Counted from the stretch's first letter, positions 24,546 through 33,409 are shown. The stretch is DNA of 59,578 nt from Neisseriaceae bacterium HSC-16F19 (GCF_024171525.1 NZ_JALJZY010000017.1:1-59578); one strand, 5' to 3'. Translations and numbers: made by a program. The notes: generated by a model not told the origin, from the letters alone.

Positions 24546-25373
24546 TTATAGTTGCCGCTGCCGCCATTGGTGATCCACCGGCCCGCTGCCCTGCCCCAAG
24601 CACCAATCCTGCGCGGCCTGCAAGGCACCGTGCAGATAGGCTTTGGCTTCGGCTACGGCTTGGGCCAGGTCGCCGCAGCACGGGTACAGCGCGGCAATGG
24701 CGGCGGACAAGGTGCAGCCGGTGCCGTGGGTGTGCACCGTTGCCAGACGCGGCAGGGTCAAAAACTGCGGTGCTGCGCCCGGCTGCAACAAACAATCCCG
24801 CGCTTCGCGGCCTCCGCGGTGGCCGCCTTTCAGCAATACCGCTGCGGCACCGCCATCGCACAAAGCCTGTCCCTGCGCCAACCATGCGGCCTCATCGGCA
24901 CTTTCCTTTTGGCCGCTGAGCAAGGCCAGTTCGCGCGTATTCGGGGTGATGACATCGCTTAAGGGCATCAGTTCTTCACACAAGGCCGCCACGGTGTCTT
25001 CCAAGGCCAGCGCGTCGCCGGAAGTAGCCGCCAGCACCGGGTCCAGCACCACAAACGGCGGGCGGTAACGGCGCAGCACTTCGGCCACGGCGGCAATGGC
25101 CGCCACATCGGGCAGCATGCCGATTTTGACCCCATCCACGCGGATATCGTCGAATACCGATGCGCATTGGGCACGGATCATGTCCGCACCCACGGGCTGC
25201 ACCGCCTGCACGCCGATGGTATTTTGCGCGGTGATGGCGGTGATGACGCTCATGCCGTAAGCACCCAGCGCGGCCATGGTTTTCAAATCCGCCTGGATGC
25301 CGGCACCGCCGCCGCAATCGGAACCGGCAATGGTGAGCACACGGGGAAACGGCAGGCGAGCAGATGTATTCAT
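24546..25373 (-). CDS. thiD: hydroxymethylpyrimidine/phosphomethylpyrimidine kinase
   Basis: Phosphorylates HMP and HMP-P in thiamine synthesis and salvage. The 275-aa ribokinase-like protein has LTIAGSDCGGGAGIQADLKTM (ends LTIAGSDC and GIQADLKTM, residues about 14-33), the VLDPVLAATSGD segment and the GTGCTLSAAIAA anion hole with the catalytic Cys/Asp region. It lies 9 nt after speD with no clear ribosome site, so it seems co-transcribed and perhaps coupled with the speD cluster. No TPP riboswitch is visible, which fits its position inside an operon. Confidence 0.95.
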   Translation of the reverse strand: MNTSARLPFPRVLTIAGSDCGGGAGIQADLKTMAALGAYGMSVITAITAQNTIGVQAVQPVGADMIRAQCASVFDDIRVDGVKIGMLPDVAAIAAVAEVLRRYRPPFVVLDPVLAATSGDALALEDTVAALCEELMPLSDVITPNTRELALLSGQKESADEAAWLAQGQALCDGGAAAVLLKGGHRGGREARDCLLQPGAAPQFLTLPRLATVHTHGTGCTLSAAIAALYPCCGDLAQAVAEAKAYLHGALQAAQDWCLGQGSGPVDHQWRQRQL

Positions 25374-25382
25374 GACATTATT

Positions 25383-25742
25383 TTAATGCTGACCGCGGGC
25401 AATGATGCGCCAGTGTTGGCGCGCGGCGGGCAGATGTTGGCACAGGGCACGGTGTGCGGCCTCCAGGCGCAGGCGGCCGCACACAAAAATATCCACCGCG
25501 GCATGGCCGTGTTCCGGCCAGGTGTGGATGCTGATATGGGATTCGGCCAAGAGCAGCATGCCGGTAATGCCGCCTTCGCCGCCAAAAGTGTGAAAATGTT
25601 CCGCCAGCACCGTGGCCTCGGCGGCCTCGGCGGCGGCATACAAGGCGCGGCGGATCAGTGCTTCATCCCGCGCCGCGGCGGCGTCCACGCCGTACAAATC
25701 CAAGAGGCCGTGGCGTTGCAGGCTGTGTTCGGGCAGCGTCAT
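25383..25742 (-). CDS. speD: S-adenosylmethionine decarboxylase proenzyme
   Basis: A pyruvoyl enzyme that makes decarboxylated SAM, the aminopropyl donor for spermidine-like compounds. The 119-aa class 1B proenzyme has AESHISIHTWPE, with predicted self-cleavage between Glu67 and Ser68, and the catalytic Cys88 in VDIFVCGR. Its ATG overlaps the stop of a 54-aa membrane protein gene (ATGA), so translation is coupled. No spermidine synthase (speE) lies nearby. Its partners here are DUF350, SPFH and DUF4178 proteins, a grouping known from other bacteria where polyamine-type modification is suspected. Confidence 0.92.
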   Translation of the reverse strand: MTLPEHSLQRHGLLDLYGVDAAAARDEALIRRALYAAAEAAEATVLAEHFHTFGGEGGITGMLLLAESHISIHTWPEHGHAAVDIFVCGRLRLEAAHRALCQHLPAARQHWRIIARGQH

Positions 25743-25903
25743 TTATGCGAACCGCCGCCGCTGCGGTAGGATGTGCCGCTGCCGCCGCTCGTGCCGCCGC
25801 TATAACTTCGGTCGCTGCTCAAGCCTTGTCCGGCAAGGTAGTAGTTGAAGCTGGTGCCGACCATAATCGCCGCCACCGCATACCAGAAATAAAATCCCTT
25901 CAT
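25739..25903 (-). CDS. 54-aa membrane peptide coupled to speD
   Basis: A short ORF starting MKGFYFWYAVAAIMVGTSF: one hydrophobic helix (residues about 3-25), then a tail rich in Gly and Ser (SYSGGTSGGSGTSYRS) ending GGGSHK. It starts 9 nt after the DUF4178 gene and its TGA overlaps the speD ATG by 3 nt (ATGA), which is strong support for translation. I recognise no named family. The helix plus flexible tail suggests a small accessory subunit at the inner membrane. It is short enough to be missed by automatic annotation. Confidence 0.8.
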   Translation of the reverse strand: MKGFYFWYAVAAIMVGTSFNYYLAGQGLSSDRSYSGGTSGGSGTSYRSGGGSHK

Positions 25904-25912
25904 GGCTTTTCT

Positions 25913-27457
25913 CTATGCTTCATCGTCGTCATCACCGCCGCCGGCCAATGGCCGCCACAGCAGCCAATACACCGCGGCGCTCAACAAAAAGGTCAGCCCG
26001 TTGAAATCGCCGTCGGCCAGTATCACCAGCCAGGCGGGCAGATTGATGAGGGTAAACAGTACGATCAGTATCCACGGCAATACCGGCTTGCCCGTGGCAG
26101 AAGTCTGCGCTGCGTGGCGTGTCAGACCGAACCAGGCGGCGACCTGATGATAGGGCACGGGCTGGCTGCGGCTCCAGGCCAATTCGTCGGCACTGCGTTC
26201 GGCGCAGAGCTTGCCGCGGCCCCATTGGTAATCGGTGTAGTGGTTCATATCGCCTTCACGCACCTGCCAGTAAAACGCGCCCGCGGCAAAGAGCACGCTG
26301 CCGCCGTAGCTGTAGAGTTCGGGCAGGCGGCGGCCGTTGCTCAAGGGCTTGTTGTCCCCGTCCAAAAGCGGCCATTGCGTCAAAGTGGCCGACTGCTGCC
26401 AGCCGTCTTCGCTTTCCACCAGCCAGCGCCAACCCTGCTGGCGGTTATAGAGCAGGTATTCCGTCCACCAACCCTTTTCCCACCCTTGCATGCCCGGATT
26501 ACCCTGCGGCGTAAACGCGCGCCAGGCGGCGTCTGCCGTCCACTCCTGCCGCACCACAATCCCCATCACCTGCCAAGACTGGCCGTTAATATTCCCCACC
26601 TGGCCGACTTGCAGCGTCAGCCGCTGTTGCTGCTGCTGGCGCTGGTTGTGCGCTTCGGCCACGCGCAAATCGTCGCCCGCCAGTTCGATTTGGCTGCTGC
26701 AACTGGGACAGACCACATGGCTGCTGACATCCTGCGCCCACTGCACCGTGCCGCCGCATTGCGGACAGGCGCTGCTGCGTATCGTGCCTTTGAGGCGGAT
26801 GCGCCCGTCGCTGCGCAGATTGTCCGGTGCCAAGGCTTCCAGCGCCACGGTTTCACCGGCAAACACTTCGGGCACGGCCTCACCGCTGCCGTAATCGAGG
26901 GTGAGGAAATACTGTTCGCTGCGGCAATCCACCACCTGCACCGGCATATCCGCCTGCAAACGGAAGGGCAGCTCGCCCTCGGCACCGGCGCGGTGCAGCA
27001 CGGCTTGGCGCTTGTCCGCCGCCAGATAAGGCCGCTGGTGGTAATGCACGCGGGTGAAGGAGACTTCGATTTCGTCAAACGCAGGCATGTCGCCGGGGCC
27101 GGGCTGCTGCCCGGCGCGGCGGGTGAGGACATACAGATCGCCCGCTTCCGACAGCCAGCCGGTGCTGCCGTCGTCAAAAAGGATGTACCACTCGTTCCAG
27201 GCACCGGCCTCATAACGCACCTGCAAACGGCCGATCAGCGTGAACCGGCGCATCTGGTAGCGGCCGCCGCTGCCCAATTGCAGCGGGCTGGCGTCGTCCA
27301 CCAGAGCGGCATCCAAGCCCAGATTGCGCACGCTGCCGTCTTCACGCAAGAGCGTGCTGTGGCAATAGCCGCACACCAGCGTGACGCTGCTGGCCGAGTG
27401 TGCCTCGACCGGCGCGCCGCAACTGGGACAGGAAGTGGTAAAAATCGCTTGCTGCAC
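25913..27457 (-). CDS. DUF4178 protein with two zinc ribbons and C-terminal membrane segments
   Basis: A 514-aa protein of duplicated design. Zinc ribbon 1 (Cys10, 13, 29, 32: CPSCG...CGYC) is followed by a DUF4178 domain (about 50-190). Zinc ribbon 2 (Cys231, 234, 250, 253: CPQCG...CPSC) is followed by a second DUF4178 domain (about 285-430). Two hydrophobic segments (about 460-505) and an acidic DDDDEA tail complete it. There is no ATG: this GTG has a GGAAAG 8 nt upstream, while TTG at 27475 lies in the terminator hairpin. Function is unknown. It is placed between the SPFH gene and the small membrane protein/speD pair. Confidence 0.82.
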   Translation of the reverse strand: MQQAIFTTSCPSCGAPVEAHSASSVTLVCGYCHSTLLREDGSVRNLGLDAALVDDASPLQLGSGGRYQMRRFTLIGRLQVRYEAGAWNEWYILFDDGSTGWLSEAGDLYVLTRRAGQQPGPGDMPAFDEIEVSFTRVHYHQRPYLAADKRQAVLHRAGAEGELPFRLQADMPVQVVDCRSEQYFLTLDYGSGEAVPEVFAGETVALEALAPDNLRSDGRIRLKGTIRSSACPQCGGTVQWAQDVSSHVVCPSCSSQIELAGDDLRVAEAHNQRQQQQQRLTLQVGQVGNINGQSWQVMGIVVRQEWTADAAWRAFTPQGNPGMQGWEKGWWTEYLLYNRQQGWRWLVESEDGWQQSATLTQWPLLDGDNKPLSNGRRLPELYSYGGSVLFAAGAFYWQVREGDMNHYTDYQWGRGKLCAERSADELAWSRSQPVPYHQVAAWFGLTRHAAQTSATGKPVLPWILIVLFTLINLPAWLVILADGDFNGLTFLLSAAVYWLLWRPLAGGGDDDDEA

Positions 27458-27474
27458 GTGTGCTTTCCGCAACA

Positions 27475-27517
27475 AAGGCTGCCTGAAAAACCTGTGCGGA
27501 ACTTTTCAGGCAGCCTT
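27475..27517. terminator. DUS inverted-pair hairpin inside the speD cluster
   Basis: AAGGCTGCCTGAAAA and TTTTCAGGCAGCCTT form a 15-bp stem between the SPFH gene and the DUF4178 gene. It may attenuate rather than stop transcription, giving the two halves of the cluster different levels. Confidence 0.75.
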
Positions 27518-27521
27518 GGCT

Positions 27522-28580
27522 TTAACCAATGAGTTGTTTCAAAACTTCGGCCTTGGCCTGCTCATAATCTTCGGCGGCAATCAGGCCCTGGTCGAGCAGG
27601 TTTTTCAATTGCGCCAGTTTCTGCGCCGGGTCTGCCGGAGCAGCACCGCCCGCAGCGGCCGCCGTGCCGACTGCCGCACCGGCGGCGGCTGCCGGAACCG
27701 CCGCTGCGGGCGCCTGCTGGGCGCCGACCATGCTTTGCGCCATGGCACCGGCCATCACCTGCCCGGCGGCAAATCCGGCGCCGATACCGGCCACGCCGCC
27801 CTCGTTCTGTGCCGCCAAAGGAATGCTGACGGCCGTCTGATAGCGGGTGTATTCGTTCAAATCACCCACCATATTCATGGACATGCGCTCTTCCAGTTTC
27901 TGCTGCAAGGCATCCGGCAGGGTCACGCTCTCCACGGTAAAACTGTCCAGCGCCAAGCCCAAATCGGCAAAAGCCGGTGCCAGAAGCTCGGTCATTTTCT
28001 GCGACAGCAGCATCTGGTTGGCGGCCATGTCCAGAAACGGCACACCGCCGGTACCGAACGCCGTGGCCAGCTGGGTGACGCTCAGATTGCGCAACTGCGT
28101 TTCCATGTCTTCGCCGCGATAGGCGCCGGTGACACCGCTCACCTGGGTGAAGAAGCGCTGCGGGTCGGCCACGCGGTAGCTGTACATGCCGAAAGAGCGC
28201 AGCGACACCATGCCGAAATCGGCATCGCGCACGGTCACCGGCTGGCTGGTGCCCCAGCGGCGGCCCATCTGCAAACGGGTATTGAAAAAATACACGTCCG
28301 ATTTGAAGGGCGACTGAAACAGCTTGTCCCAGTTTTTGAGGTTGGTGAGCAGCGGCAGGGTTTGTGTGGTCAGTTTGTGGCGGCCCGGGCCGAATACGTC
28401 TGCGGCCTTGCCCTCGTCCACAAACAGCGCCGCCTGCGCTTCGCGCACGGTCAGCACCGCGCCGTTCTGGATTTCCTCGTCGGCCATGGGAAAACGCCAC
28501 ATCAACAGATTCGGATCCGGTTCCGGCCACTGGATGACGTCGATAAACTGTTTCTTGATAAATTGGCCCAGTATGGACAT
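27522..28580 (-). CDS. SPFH (band 7) protein with C-terminal SHOCT domain
   Basis: A 352-aa protein of the YdjL/virion-core-like SPFH family. The N-terminus FIKKQFIDVIQWPEP is followed by the family's beta-rich region (GAVLTVREAQAALFVDEGKAADVFGPGRH in the family alignment, cited by its ends GAVLTVREAQ and VFGPGRH). A helical SPFH region runs to about 250, then an Ala/Gly-rich linker (260-315), then a SHOCT module LKNLLDQGLIAAEDYEQAK (325-343). SPFH proteins form large rings on membranes. AAGGAG precedes the ATG by 7 nt. It follows the DUF350 gene by 19 nt. Confidence 0.9.
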   Translation of the reverse strand: MSILGQFIKKQFIDVIQWPEPDPNLLMWRFPMADEEIQNGAVLTVREAQAALFVDEGKAADVFGPGRHKLTTQTLPLLTNLKNWDKLFQSPFKSDVYFFNTRLQMGRRWGTSQPVTVRDADFGMVSLRSFGMYSYRVADPQRFFTQVSGVTGAYRGEDMETQLRNLSVTQLATAFGTGGVPFLDMAANQMLLSQKMTELLAPAFADLGLALDSFTVESVTLPDALQQKLEERMSMNMVGDLNEYTRYQTAVSIPLAAQNEGGVAGIGAGFAAGQVMAGAMAQSMVGAQQAPAAAVPAAAAGAAVGTAAAAGGAAPADPAQKLAQLKNLLDQGLIAAEDYEQAKAEVLKQLIG

Positions 28581-28599
28581 GGTGTCACTCCTTACAAAA

Positions 28600-29004
28600 T
28601 CAGGTCAGACAGGCGGCGTTGATCAGCCCCACAGACAAAGCAAGCGCGGCAAACAGCGTGCCCACGGCGGTATTGCCCGCGGCCAGTTCCGCCGAAGCGT
28701 TGCGTATCAGGCGGCTGGCACCCAGGTATACCAGAATCTGCACCAGCGCCGCCGCCAAGCCCCACAGGGCAAAATCGGGCAGGCTTACGCTGGAGGCAAT
28801 GCTGGAGGCCAAAGGCAGGCAGAAACCCAAGACCGCGCCGCCGAAAGACAGCGCACAGGCGGTATTGCCCGCGCGGATTTCCTTGATTTCCGCCACCGGC
28901 GTGATGTGCAGATAAAGCGCGATAAAGGCCGACAGCATGACCAGGCTGAAGAAAACATATTGCAGATACAGCCAGTACTGCGCCAGACTGATGGTGGTAT
29001 TCAT
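28600..29004 (-). CDS. DUF350 (YjfL-like) membrane protein
   Basis: A 134-aa inner-membrane protein of four helices arranged as two DUF350 repeats, with EIKEIRAGNTACALSFGGA in the first and ASAELAAGNTAVGTLFAALA in the second. The repeated AGNTA turn is diagnostic. E. coli YjfL is the best-known relative; its function is unresolved. As first gene of the cluster, its upstream region (29005-29070) must carry the promoter. AAGAG lies 6 nt before the ATG. DUF350, SpeD and DUF4178 co-occur in many genomes. Confidence 0.88.
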   Translation of the reverse strand: MNTTISLAQYWLYLQYVFFSLVMLSAFIALYLHITPVAEIKEIRAGNTACALSFGGAVLGFCLPLASSIASSVSLPDFALWGLAAALVQILVYLGASRLIRNASAELAAGNTAVGTLFAALALSVGLINAACLT

Positions 29005-29070
29005 GGCATCTCTTTAAGGTAAGACCAAGCGTGTGTATTGTAGCAGACAATTTTACCTCTGCAGCATAGT

Positions 29071-29107
29071 AAAAAAACCGTTTCAGGCTGCCTGAAACGG
29101 TTTTTTT
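29071..29107. terminator. terminator of the dpp operon
   Basis: AAAAAAACCGTTTCAGGC and GCCTGAAACGGTTTTTTT form a long perfect stem with a DUS palindrome in its centre, 14 bp after dppF. Confidence 0.9.
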
Positions 29108-29120
29108 ACGCCCTCCCTCG

Positions 29121-30098
29121 CTACGCGGCAGCGGCAATCTCTTCCACCCGCAAGCAGGCCACCAGGCGGCCTTGGAATTCGCGCAAGGGCGGTTCTTCTT
29201 GGGCGCAGCGTTCGTTGGCGTGCGGGCAGCGCTGGTGCAGCGGGCAGCCGGGTGGCGGGTTGAGCGGGCTGGGCAGCTCGCCCTTGAGTTTCAAATCGGT
29301 TTTGTGGCCGTTCACACTCGGCGCCGCCGCCAGCAGGGCTTGGGTGTAGGGGTGCAGCGGGCGCTCGAATATGGTTTCTTTGGGGCCGTGCTCCACTGCG
29401 CGGCCCAGATACATCACCATCACATCGTCGGCCACATGGCGCACCACGGAGAGGTTGTGCGAGATAAACACATAGGCGGTGTGGAATTCGTCCTGCAAAT
29501 CCATAAACAGATTCAGCACCTGCGCCTGAATGGACACGTCCAGCGCCGAAGTCGGCTCGTCGGCCACCACAATCTTGGGATTGAGCATCATCGCGCGGGC
29601 CAGGGCAATGCGCTGGCGCTGGCCGCCGGAGAACATGTGCGGATAACGTCCGGCGTGTTCCGGGCGCAAGCCCACCTGTTTCATCATGGCCACCACTTTG
29701 TCCTGCTTTTCCTGTGCGCTTAAATTGGTGTGGATGGTCAGCGGCTCGGTCAGTTGATAGGCAATGGTCTGGCTCGGGTTCAGGCTGCCGTAGGGGTTTT
29801 GGAACACCATCTGGATTTGCGTGCGCAAATGCTTGAGCTGGCGTTTGCCCAGCTTGGCGGTGCCTTCGTTATTGATATACAGCTCGCCGCTGCTGGGCTC
29901 TTCAATCAGGGTCAGCTGGCGCGCGAGGGTGGATTTGCCGCAGCCGGATTCGCCCACAATGGCCAGGGTTTTGCCCGCGGCCAGCTCGAAGGAAATGCCG
30001 TTGAGCGCCTTCACCAATGCCTTGCCTTTGCCGATGCCGAGGGACACCGGGTAATGGCGGTGCAGATTGTCGGCTTTCAGTACGATGTTGTCGCTCAT
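29121..30098 (-). CDS. dppF: peptide ABC transporter ATP-binding protein DppF
   Basis: The second of two ATPases powering dipeptide/oligopeptide uptake. The 325-aa protein has Walker A GESGCGKST, signature FSGGQRQRIALARA, Walker B VVADEPTSALD and a C-terminal oligopeptide-transporter extension with CPLHQRCPHANERC, whose cysteines probably bind an iron-sulfur cluster, as in related Dpp/Opp ATPases. It is the last gene of a five-gene minus-strand operon (A-B-C-D-F) and starts 2 nt after dppD. Whether the system prefers di- or oligopeptides, or haem, cannot be told. Confidence 0.92.
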   Translation of the reverse strand: MSDNIVLKADNLHRHYPVSLGIGKGKALVKALNGISFELAAGKTLAIVGESGCGKSTLARQLTLIEEPSSGELYINNEGTAKLGKRQLKHLRTQIQMVFQNPYGSLNPSQTIAYQLTEPLTIHTNLSAQEKQDKVVAMMKQVGLRPEHAGRYPHMFSGGQRQRIALARAMMLNPKIVVADEPTSALDVSIQAQVLNLFMDLQDEFHTAYVFISHNLSVVRHVADDVMVMYLGRAVEHGPKETIFERPLHPYTQALLAAAPSVNGHKTDLKLKGELPSPLNPPPGCPLHQRCPHANERCAQEEPPLREFQGRLVACLRVEEIAAAA

Positions 30099-30100
30099 GT

Positions 30101-31090
30101 TCAGACTCCGGCGGTTTGGCGGGTGGGCGGGGCGGTGTGGATGCAGCGCACGCGGCCGTGGGCGCTCTCCTGCATCGGCGGCGGGCTGTCGCAGGCGGCT
30201 TCTTTATACGGGCAGCGCGGCGACAGCAGGCAGCCTGAGGGGCGGTCGTATTGGCTGGGCACCACGCCGGGCAGGCTGTGCAGGCGCGACTGGCCGATGG
30301 CCAGCTCGGGAATCGCCGCCAGCAGGGCCTCGGTATAGGGATGGGCAGGCTGCCTGAAAATTTCCGGCACCACACTGGTTTCCACCACTTGTCCGGCATA
30401 CATCACCGCCACATCGCGGGCGTTTTCGGCCACCAGGCCCAAATCGTGGGTAATCAGCACCATGGCCATGTGTTTTTCCTGCTGCAAGCGGTGCAGCAAG
30501 TCCATGATTTGCGCCTGTACGGTCACATCCAGTGCGGTGGTGGGTTCGTCGGCAATCAAAAGCTTGGGCTCGCAGGCGAGCGCCATGGCAATCATCACCC
30601 GTTGGCTCATACCGCCGGAGAGTTGGTGCGGATACACGCCCAAACGGTTTTTGGCGCCGGGAATTTCCACCAGTTCCAGCAGTTCCAAGATGCGCTGGCG
30701 CACGGCGGCACCGCGCATGCCCAAATGGGTTTTCAGCACTTCGCCCAACTGCATTTCGATGGTGAAACTGGGATTAAGACTGGTCATGGCGTCCTGGAAA
30801 ATCATGGAAATGTCTTTGCCGATGATTTTGCGCTTGGCACGGCCGCTGAGCTTTTGCAGGTCTTGACCGTCGAAGGTCATGGTGTCGGCGGTGATGGTGG
30901 CCGATGAAGGCAAGAGCCCCATCAGCGCCATCATGGTCACCGATTTGCCGGAACCGGATTCGCCCACCACGGCCAGTACTTCGCCCTGGTTTACTTTGAG
31001 GGAAACATTGTCCACGGCGCGGAAGGCGCGGCTGCCCTGGCCGAAGGTGACGGCCAGATTTTCAATATGCAGTAAGGGATTGTTGCTCAT
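30101..31090 (-). CDS. dppD: peptide ABC transporter ATP-binding protein DppD
   Basis: The partner ATPase of DppF, 329 aa. Walker A is GESGSGKSVT, the signature LSGGMSQRVMIAMALA and Walker B LIADEPTTALDVT. The C-terminal oligo_HPY region has CLLSPRCPYKEAAC. An in-frame DUS near 30351 encodes part of FRQPAHPY. The start codon overlaps the dppC stop by one base (TGATG), so translation is coupled. Confidence 0.92.
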   Translation of the reverse strand: MSNNPLLHIENLAVTFGQGSRAFRAVDNVSLKVNQGEVLAVVGESGSGKSVTMMALMGLLPSSATITADTMTFDGQDLQKLSGRAKRKIIGKDISMIFQDAMTSLNPSFTIEMQLGEVLKTHLGMRGAAVRQRILELLELVEIPGAKNRLGVYPHQLSGGMSQRVMIAMALACEPKLLIADEPTTALDVTVQAQIMDLLHRLQQEKHMAMVLITHDLGLVAENARDVAVMYAGQVVETSVVPEIFRQPAHPYTEALLAAIPELAIGQSRLHSLPGVVPSQYDRPSGCLLSPRCPYKEAACDSPPPMQESAHGRVRCIHTAPPTRQTAGV

Positions 31091-32001
31091 CAGGACACCT
31101 GTTTCAGTTTCGGGTCTAAGGCATCGCGCAGGCCGTCACCGGTGAGGTTGATGGACAAGGCGGCCAGGAAAATCGCCAGGCCGGGCCAAATCGCCAGCCA
31201 CACATTGCTCTGGATGTATTGGCGCGCGGTGCCGAGCATGGCGCCCCACTCCGCACCCGGCGGCTGTACGCCGAAGCCCAAGAAGCCGATGGCGCCCGCT
31301 TCCAGAATGGCGGAGGAGAAAATCATGGTGGCCTGCACAATCAGGGGGGCCATGCAGTTGGGCAGGATGGTGATAAACAGCAGGCGCAAGGTGCCGGCAC
31401 CCATTACCCGCGAGGCGGTGAAGTAATCGCGCTGCAATTCCACCATGGCGGTGGCGCGGGTGAGACGGATAAACGGCGGCATGCACACCAAGGCGATGGT
31501 AATGATGGTATTGGTCATGGACGGGCCGAGAATGGCAGCAATGATGATGGCCAGCAGCAGGCTGGGATAAGACATGAGGATGTCGTTGACCAGCATCACG
31601 CATTTGCCCCAGATTTTGGGCCAGAAGGCGGCGCTCAGGCCCAGGCTCACGCCGCAAATCATGGCCATAAAGGTGGCGCTCAGGCCGATAAACAGCGAAT
31701 AACGGGCACCGTGCATCAGGCGCGACAGGGTGTCGCGTCCGGCATCGTCGGTGCCGAGCAGAAACATGCTGTTACCGCCGTCCATAAACGCCGGCGGCAA
31801 TTGTTCCTGGCCGGTAAACAGCTGGAAGGGGTCGTGCGGCGCCAGCCAAGGTGCGGCCAAGGCAATAATCACCATAGATAGCAGCACCAAAAAGCCCAGT
31901 ACCGCGCCTTTGTTGCGGCAAAAAGTACCGATAAACAGCTGCCATTGGGTCGGCGGCGTGGGAGCGGCTTGCACCGCGGGAGTGGCCGTTTGTTGGGTCA
32001 T
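31090..32001 (-). CDS. dppC: peptide ABC transporter permease DppC
   Basis: A 303-aa inner-membrane permease with the N-terminal OppC_N segment (helix at about 30-50) and the BPD_transp_1 domain. It has a GTDDAGRDTLSRLMHGARYSL motif region (GTDDAGRD, SRLMHGARYS) and the EAA loop AVMGAGTLRLLF-type sequence (ASRVMGAGTLRLLFITILPN, a 20-residue stretch) facing the ATPases. Six helices are expected. It lies 70 nt downstream of dppB, with a DUS (about 32059-32072) at the dppB end, and overlaps dppD by a base. Confidence 0.92.
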   Translation of the reverse strand: MTQQTATPAVQAAPTPPTQWQLFIGTFCRNKGAVLGFLVLLSMVIIALAAPWLAPHDPFQLFTGQEQLPPAFMDGGNSMFLLGTDDAGRDTLSRLMHGARYSLFIGLSATFMAMICGVSLGLSAAFWPKIWGKCVMLVNDILMSYPSLLLAIIIAAILGPSMTNTIITIALVCMPPFIRLTRATAMVELQRDYFTASRVMGAGTLRLLFITILPNCMAPLIVQATMIFSSAILEAGAIGFLGFGVQPPGAEWGAMLGTARQYIQSNVWLAIWPGLAIFLAALSINLTGDGLRDALDPKLKQVS

Positions 32002-32071
32002 GATGTGTGTTCCTAATTCGATAAATCTGCACGGCCAGCCCCGGCCGCACTGCGGCCAAGGCTGCCTGAAA

Positions 32072-33088
32072 TCATGAAGCGTGGCGGATACGCGGATTGA
32101 TCACGCCATAGAGTATGTCCACCATCAGGCTGATGAAAATCAGCGCTGTGGCCACCAGCAAAATGCCGTTTTGCACAATGGGGTAATCGCGGGTAAAGAA
32201 GCCGTCGAGCAACCAGTTGCCCACGCCCGGCCAGTTGAAAATGGTTTCGGTGAGAATGGCACCGGCCATCAGTGTGGCCATTTGCAGGCCGACCACGGTG
32301 ACCACGGTAATCAGGGCGTTGCGCATCACGTGCACCAGAATAATGCGGCGCGGCGACAGACCTTTGGCGCGCGCGGTGCGCACATAGTCTTCACCCAAAA
32401 CTTCCAGAATGGCGGAACGGGTCATGCGCGCAATCATGGCCAGGGGAATGGTGGAGAGTGCCACCGAGGGCAGGATGAAGTGTTTGGCCACATTGGTAAA
32501 GGCACCGGGCTGGTCGGACATGAGCGAGCCCAAAAGCCAGGAGCCGTATTTGGGCTGCACATCGAGAAATTGCGCCACCGAAATCACACCGGAGACCGGC
32601 AACAGACCCAGATAGTGGGCGAAGATACCGGTGAGCACCGGACCCAACAGATAAATGGGCATGGAATAACCGGCCAGCGCGCCCGACATCAGCGTGTAGT
32701 CCAGCCAGGTACCGCGGCGCAAGGCGGCGGTAATGCCCAAAGTAATGCCCACCACGCTGGCAATGGCAATCGCGCACAAGGCCAGCTCTACGGTGGGGAT
32801 GAAATGCAGGAAGAAGTCTTCCAGCACCGGCGTGCGGGTGCGGAAGGTGGTGCCGAAATCACCGGTGAGGATACCGCTCACATAATTCCAGTACTGCACC
32901 GGCAGGGGTTGGTCCAAGCCTAAGCGCTGCAAGGCTTGGGCGTGCAAAACCGGGTCGGCGACTTTCTCGCCCATCATCACTTCCACCACATCGCCCGGCA
33001 CCATGCGCACCAGGGTAAAGGTGGATAAGGTCAGGCCGATGTACACCGGAATCAGAATCAAAATACGGCGCAGGATATACAACAACAT
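32072..33088 (-). CDS. dppB: peptide ABC transporter permease DppB
   Basis: A 338-aa permease, partner of DppC. It starts MLLYILRRILILIPVYIGLT, the classic first helix of DppB/OppB. LVRMVPGDVV, GDFGTTFRTRTPV and the EAA loop DYVRTARAKGLSPRRIILVH are present. The frame runs 47 codons further upstream but without family similarity, and the chosen ATG gives the normal length. The 365 nt between dppA and dppB hold a stem-loop and a DUS but no gene, so dppB-F is probably transcribed by partial readthrough from dppA. Confidence 0.92.
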   Translation of the reverse strand: MLLYILRRILILIPVYIGLTLSTFTLVRMVPGDVVEVMMGEKVADPVLHAQALQRLGLDQPLPVQYWNYVSGILTGDFGTTFRTRTPVLEDFFLHFIPTVELALCAIAIASVVGITLGITAALRRGTWLDYTLMSGALAGYSMPIYLLGPVLTGIFAHYLGLLPVSGVISVAQFLDVQPKYGSWLLGSLMSDQPGAFTNVAKHFILPSVALSTIPLAMIARMTRSAILEVLGEDYVRTARAKGLSPRRIILVHVMRNALITVVTVVGLQMATLMAGAILTETIFNWPGVGNWLLDGFFTRDYPIVQNGILLVATALIFISLMVDILYGVINPRIRHAS

Positions 33089-33409
33089 GGCTTGTGCTCT
33101 TATGTGTATGCAAACAATGCTTTCAGGCTGCCTGAAAGACTGTTTGTGCGGTGGTGGTTCGCTTGCTGCCTGCCCAAACCGGGTGTCTGGGTACCGGCAA
33201 CGCATGCTTGCCTGAGCCTGTATAGACAATGCCCCGACAAATATTCAGGTTGGCGTTTGTGCCCTTATTCCGTTTTCAGGCTGCCTGAAAAAACACGCAG
33301 CGTGTGTGTACTACAAACAAAATATGGGGAAATCCGTCCAACCTGTTTCAAACAGATGTGCGCCGCATCAGCGCCCATCCCATTCATAAAACAACCGCGG
33401 TATGCATAA

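Noticed and set aside
25658..27532. 624-codon plus-strand ORF through the DUF4178 region
   Set aside because: It is the opposite strand of DUF4178, the small membrane gene and speD, and has no family features.
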